NCBI GenBank assembly: GCA_025449615.1
Contig: JANWJA010000096.1
Location: 1 to 18,509, forward strand
Origin: Methyloceanibacter sp.
GTDB lineage: Bacteria > Pseudomonadota > Alphaproteobacteria > Rhizobiales > Methyloligellaceae
DNA length: 18,509 bases
Direction of reading: 5' to 3'
Part shown: piece by piece, positions 15,861-18,509 of the stretch
Layout of the letters: every line of letters begins with the position of its first letter
Numbering within the stretch: position 1 is the stretch's first letter
Program-made: the position numbers and the translations under genes
Notes under the pieces: model-generated
Seen by the model: only the letters and a program-made list of their open reading frames with translations
What the model was told of the DNA's origin: nothing
The model's database searches: none

Positions 15861-16350
15861 CATCCCTGGCGGCACTACCGAACGTGGCCGTGGTCGCCGC
15901 CCAGCATGTGCCGGCCAAAACGTTCAGCGATTTCATCGCATGGGCGAAGGCAAGATCGAATGGCATCACGATCGGCAGTCCAGGGCCAGGCACTACACCA
16001 CATCTCTCCGGAGTTTTGTTTGCGGCGCGAACCGGCATCAACGCTATCCATGTGCCATTCCGTGGTGCGGCGCAAACCATCCCGGCGATGTTGGCTGGTG
16101 ATGTGACCTTCGCCGTCGACAACCTGGCATCATATATTTCTCAAATCGAGGCCGGGACAATGCGCGCCCTCGCGGTGACCTCGGCGCAGCGCTGGCCAAC
16201 GTTGCCAAATGTACCGACGATGGCTGAAGCGGGGGTTCCGGATTTCGTCGTGACCTCGTGGGCAGCTTACGTCATGCCGATCGCAACTCCGCCGGCGATC
16301 GTCGATAAACTCGCGACGACGCAAAAAGAGATGATGCGCGCTCTCGGTGC
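15858..16350 (+). pseudogene. TctC/Bug-type tripartite tricarboxylate receptor, internal fragment
   Basis: The frame reads LAALPNVAVVAAQHVPAKTF, SDFIAWAKA, GSPGPGTTPHLSGVLFAARTG, INAIHVPFRGAAQTIPAMLA, ISQIEAGTMRALAVTSAQRW, PTMAEAGVPDFVVTSWAAY, and then PPAIVDKLATTQKEMMRAL, all characteristic of Bug/TctC periplasmic receptors. The signal peptide and first third are absent, replaced by the cyclase relic. After MMRAL near 16345 the similarity stops and the frame runs into the inverted-repeat tract. It is therefore truncated at both ends. The frame itself has stayed open for about 160 codons, so the truncation is probably more recent than the decay of the BKACE and DUF6880 relics. Confidence 0.85.
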
Positions 16351-16713
16351 TTGCCCTTCCAGCCGGCCCTCACTGGTCATAGCGCGCGACGCACCCCCCG
16401 TTACCGCACAAGACGCGCGGCCTGAACTAAGCCCATTATCGCGAATGGCGGATGTCCGCTTTTCCCCCGAAACCTGCCTATCGAGCGGACATTGGTGGAC
16501 GTCTCGAAAGTGCCATTTCCGGAAATGGGAGGAGCTATCCCTTCCTTACACACGAGCACATGCTGTATCGTCTTGAGCAACTGCTCCAAGCGGGACGTGC
16601 CGAGGTTTCCGTTTGCAAGATGGGGCAGCTTTGGCACTTCACATGTCGTACATGCCCGCGCCGCTTCCGCAGCAGGCGGCTAATCTTACACGCAACCACA
16701 CGGAGGACAACAC
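16351..16713. repeat. Intergenic tract with inverted repeat ATGTCCGCT / AGCGGACAT
   Basis: Exact 9-base arms ATGTCCGCT (16452-16460) and AGCGGACAT (16484-16492) flank a 23-base spacer. Open frames here encode strings such as MADVRF and MSAFPPKPAYRADIGG, close to the 'MSALPPKADI' strings often predicted from repeats in Bradyrhizobium and Mesorhizobium intergenic DNA, so I read it as a member of that repeat type and not as a gene. The last 130 bases before the GYD gene hold no recognisable element apart from its ribosome site. Confidence 0.5.
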
Positions 16714-17007
16714 ATGCCGACGTTCATACTATCTCTGAATTGGACCGACCAGGGAATCCGTTCAGTCAAGGATGCTCCCAAGCGGGCTCAAGCGGCGCGG
16801 GAGCTCGCCAAGACACTGGGAGTTGAAATCAAGGAGGTCTATTTAACGTCCGGCGAAAACGATCTCCTTATCTTCCTGGACACTCCCAACGGGGACAACG
16901 TCGCAAAGTTCGCTCTTGCCCTTGGAGCGCAGGGCAACGTGCGCACTCGCACCGCCAGAGCTTGGCCTCAGTCCGAATTCCAAAAGCTCATATCCGAGCT
17001 TCCATGA
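16714..17007 (+). CDS. GYD domain-containing protein
   Basis: A complete 97-residue cytoplasmic protein of the GYD family (small alpha/beta ferredoxin-like domain of unknown function). It begins MPTFILSLNWTDQGIRSVKD, continues PKRAQAARELAKTLGVEIKE, VYLTSGENDLLIFLDTPNGD, and FALALGAQGNVRTRTARAWP, and ends FQKLISELP. The family-naming Gly-Tyr/Asp-Asp position reads SGENDLL here in place of the usual GxYDxV. GGAGGA lies 8 bases before the ATG. Length is normal for the family. The stretch from 17008 to the next gene is short and has no clear terminator, so it could be co-transcribed with the peptidase. Role unknown. Confidence 0.9.
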   Translation: MPTFILSLNWTDQGIRSVKDAPKRAQAARELAKTLGVEIKEVYLTSGENDLLIFLDTPNGDNVAKFALALGAQGNVRTRTARAWPQSEFQKLISELP

Positions 17008-17236
17008 CCGCTTGGACATGAACGAGACTGTCTGGGCTGCTGCCGGTCCCGAAGACAGCGAGCTAAAAGTCGAGGCGAGCGATATGGACGGGAGTTGAAC
17101 GTTCAAACTGGAGGCGGCTGCGCTTGTTCGCGAATGCGGCGTGAGCGCTCCGGTCGCCGACGGGCTCGTCACGGCCAAAACGATGAGTTTTTGGTACACA
17201 CACGGGACCGCTTGTCGTCCGAGACACGGAGCCAGC

Positions 17237-18509
17237 ATGACTAATTCAAGACATCGAGCCTGTCTTGCGCCAGTTGTAATCTTGTGTCTCGCCGCCGCGT
17301 TCGACGTCTACGCTGCGCCTGTCGAACCGATTCCATCGCTAGCCGCGCAAGAGAAGGCGCCGCTCCTCGATACGCTTAAGGAACTGGTGTCGATCGAATC
17401 CGGAAGCGGGGATCGCGAAGGGCTCGATAAGCTCGCCGCGCTCATTGCAGAGCGCCTGTCTGGGGTTGGTGGCCAGGTCGAATTGATCGAGCCTAACCCG
17501 GCCGACACTTACCGCATGGTCGACACGCCCAAGCAGCCCGGCAAGATGGTGCTGGCGCGTTTCACCGGCTCCGGTACGAAGAAAATCTTGCTGATCGCGC
17601 ACATGGACACCGTCTATCTGCGCGGCATGCTGGCGCAGCAACCATTCCGCATCGATGGCAACCGTGCCTATGGCCTTGGCATCGCCGATGACAAGCAGGG
17701 CGTCGCGCTCATCATCCACACGCTGTCCGTCCTCAAGGCGATGAATTTCCGTGACCATGGTCTCATCACCGTGCTAATCAACGGTGACGAAGAGGTCAGC
17801 TCGGCGGCTTCGCGTGCGATGCTCACCAAGCTCGGCGCCGAGCATGACGCCGTATTCTCGTTCGAAGCTTCCCGCGTCGAGTCAGATCGGCTGTCCCTAA
17901 CCACTGCCGGCATCGCGGCGGTCCTGCTTAAGGTCGAGGGCAAGGCCTCGCATGCCGGATCGGCGCCCGAGCGCGGGCGCAACGCGCTTTACGAGCTCTC
18001 CCATCAGATCCTGCAGACCCGCGATCTGTCCGATCCGGTGACCGGCCTCAAGATGAACTGGACGCTTTCCAATGCCGGTACCAACCGCAACGTCATACCT
18101 GCCGTGGCCTCGGCGGTCGCCGACGTGCGCGTGCTACGGGTTGCGGACTACGACGGCATCGAGCAGAAGGTGCGCGAACGCATCAAGTCGCAGCTCATCC
18201 CCGACACTAAGGTCGAGATGACATTCGAGCGCCGCCGGCCGCCGCTCGAGATGACCCAGGCTTCGCAAGCCTTGGCGAAACATAGCCAGCGCATTTATGG
18301 CGAGATTGGCAAAACGCTGGTGATCGGCGACGTGGCCGAAGGCGGCGGCACCGACGCGGCCTTCGCGGCGCTCAAGACCAAGGCGCCGGTCATTGAACGG
18401 TTCGGGCTGCGCGGTTTTGGCGCCCATTCGAACGATGCCGAGTATGTCGAGATCGATTCGATCGAGCCTCGTCTTTATCTTGCCGCTCGGATGATCATGG
18501 ATGTAGCGC
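17237..18509 (+). CDS. Secreted M20 metallopeptidase, carboxypeptidase G2-like (3' end missing)
   Basis: The open frame begins at ATG 17237 (ACGGAG eight to nine bases upstream) and reaches the window edge at 424 codons without a stop, close to the full family length. A Sec signal peptide is clear (basic start, VVILCLAAAF, cut after YAA near residue 27), so the product is periplasmic. The dinuclear zinc site of M20 enzymes is complete: His122 and Asp124 in LLIAHMDTVY, Asp151 in GLGIADDKQG, catalytic Glu185 and ligand Glu186 in NGDEEVSS, Glu210 in FSFEASR, and His397 in GAHSNDAEYV. The dimerisation-domain motif SHAGSAPERGRNA is also present. Carboxypeptidase G2 relatives remove C-terminal glutamate from folates and N-acyl amino acids; the substrate here is unknown. 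The gene looks intact and unrelated to the PHA island. Confidence 0.93.
   Translation, partial: MTNSRHRACLAPVVILCLAAAFDVYAAPVEPIPSLAAQEKAPLLDTLKELVSIESGSGDREGLDKLAALIAERLSGVGGQVELIEPNPADTYRMVDTPKQPGKMVLARFTGSGTKKILLIAHMDTVYLRGMLAQQPFRIDGNRAYGLGIADDKQGVALIIHTLSVLKAMNFRDHGLITVLINGDEEVSSAASRAMLTKLGAEHDAVFSFEASRVESDRLSLTTAGIAAVLLKVEGKASHAGSAPERGRNALYELSHQILQTRDLSDPVTGLKMNWTLSNAGTNRNVIPAVASAVADVRVLRVADYDGIEQKVRERIKSQLIPDTKVEMTFERRRPPLEMTQASQALAKHSQRIYGEIGKTLVIGDVAEGGGTDAAFAALKTKAPVIERFGLRGFGAHSNDAEYVEIDSIEPRLYLAARMIMDVA

Noticed and set aside
1..16350. TctA at the left and TctC fragment at the right as parts of one split TTT operon
   Set aside because: TTT operons usually run tctC-tctB-tctA in one direction; here the TctC piece lies downstream of TctA, about 15 kb away, without TctB. 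Independent remnants are simpler.
1..18509. tRNA genes, rRNA, CRISPR arrays, intact transposase or integrase
   Set aside because: No cloverleaf, regular repeat-spacer structure, or recombinase motif was recognised on either strand by reading.

Overview
The window looks like chromosomal DNA of a Bradyrhizobium-like alphaproteobacterium (Rhizobiales). The grounds are high GC content, tripartite tricarboxylate transporter (TTT) pieces, a DUF6880 relic, a relic of the small 'DGRxCWY' protein type common in that group, and an intergenic tract with tgtccgct / agcggaca repeats of the kind seen between rhizobial genes. The genus is an inference; there is no rRNA or other marker here.

Left edge (1-3490): the 3' end of a TctA-type permease gene (+), then a decayed beta-keto acid cleavage enzyme (BKACE, DUF849) gene on the minus strand (about 860-1690), an intact Tat-exported ModA-like solute-binding protein (1835-2620, +) with no permease beside it, a frameshifted small-protein relic (about 2750-2880), and about 550 bases in which I recognise nothing.

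Centre (3491-14223, all minus strand): a tightly packed, co-directional metabolic island. In transcription order it encodes an MHS-family MFS importer, an intact BKACE, a ThDP enzyme of the acetolactate synthase family, a small coiled-coil phasin-like protein, a Zn-dependent alcohol dehydrogenase, the two class III polyhydroxyalkanoate (PHA) synthase subunits PhaE and PhaC, a family I CoA-transferase with an extra C-terminal domain, and, after a 147- to 276-base gap, an alpha/beta hydrolase. PhaE/PhaC overlap by 4 bases, ADH/PhaE are 1 base apart and PhaC/CoA-transferase 5 bases apart, so the distal part is almost certainly one operon. My reading is an uptake-to-polymer route: import of a (keto)acid, carbon-carbon cleavage or condensation, reduction, CoA activation, polymerisation, and a granule-surface protein. 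No thiolase (PhaA), acetoacetyl-CoA reductase (PhaB) or regulator (PhaR) is present, so the monomer may not come by the usual PhaA-PhaB route. This is inference, but it is the most interesting system in the window.

Right edge (14224-18509): a 400-base leader region upstream of the island, then gene debris: a DUF6880 relic in three frames (minus), a class III nucleotide cyclase broken by what looks like a one-base deletion (+), and a TctC-type solute receptor fragment fused directly to the cyclase 3' end (+). After an inverted-repeat tract come two intact genes: a small GYD-domain protein and a secreted M20 (carboxypeptidase G2-like) metallopeptidase that runs off the window.

Taken together, a coherent operon is bordered on both sides by broken genes, one of which is a degenerate paralogue of an operon member. 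This suggests an accessory region with a history of insertion, duplication and loss. I saw no tRNA, rRNA, CRISPR array, intact transposase or integrase.
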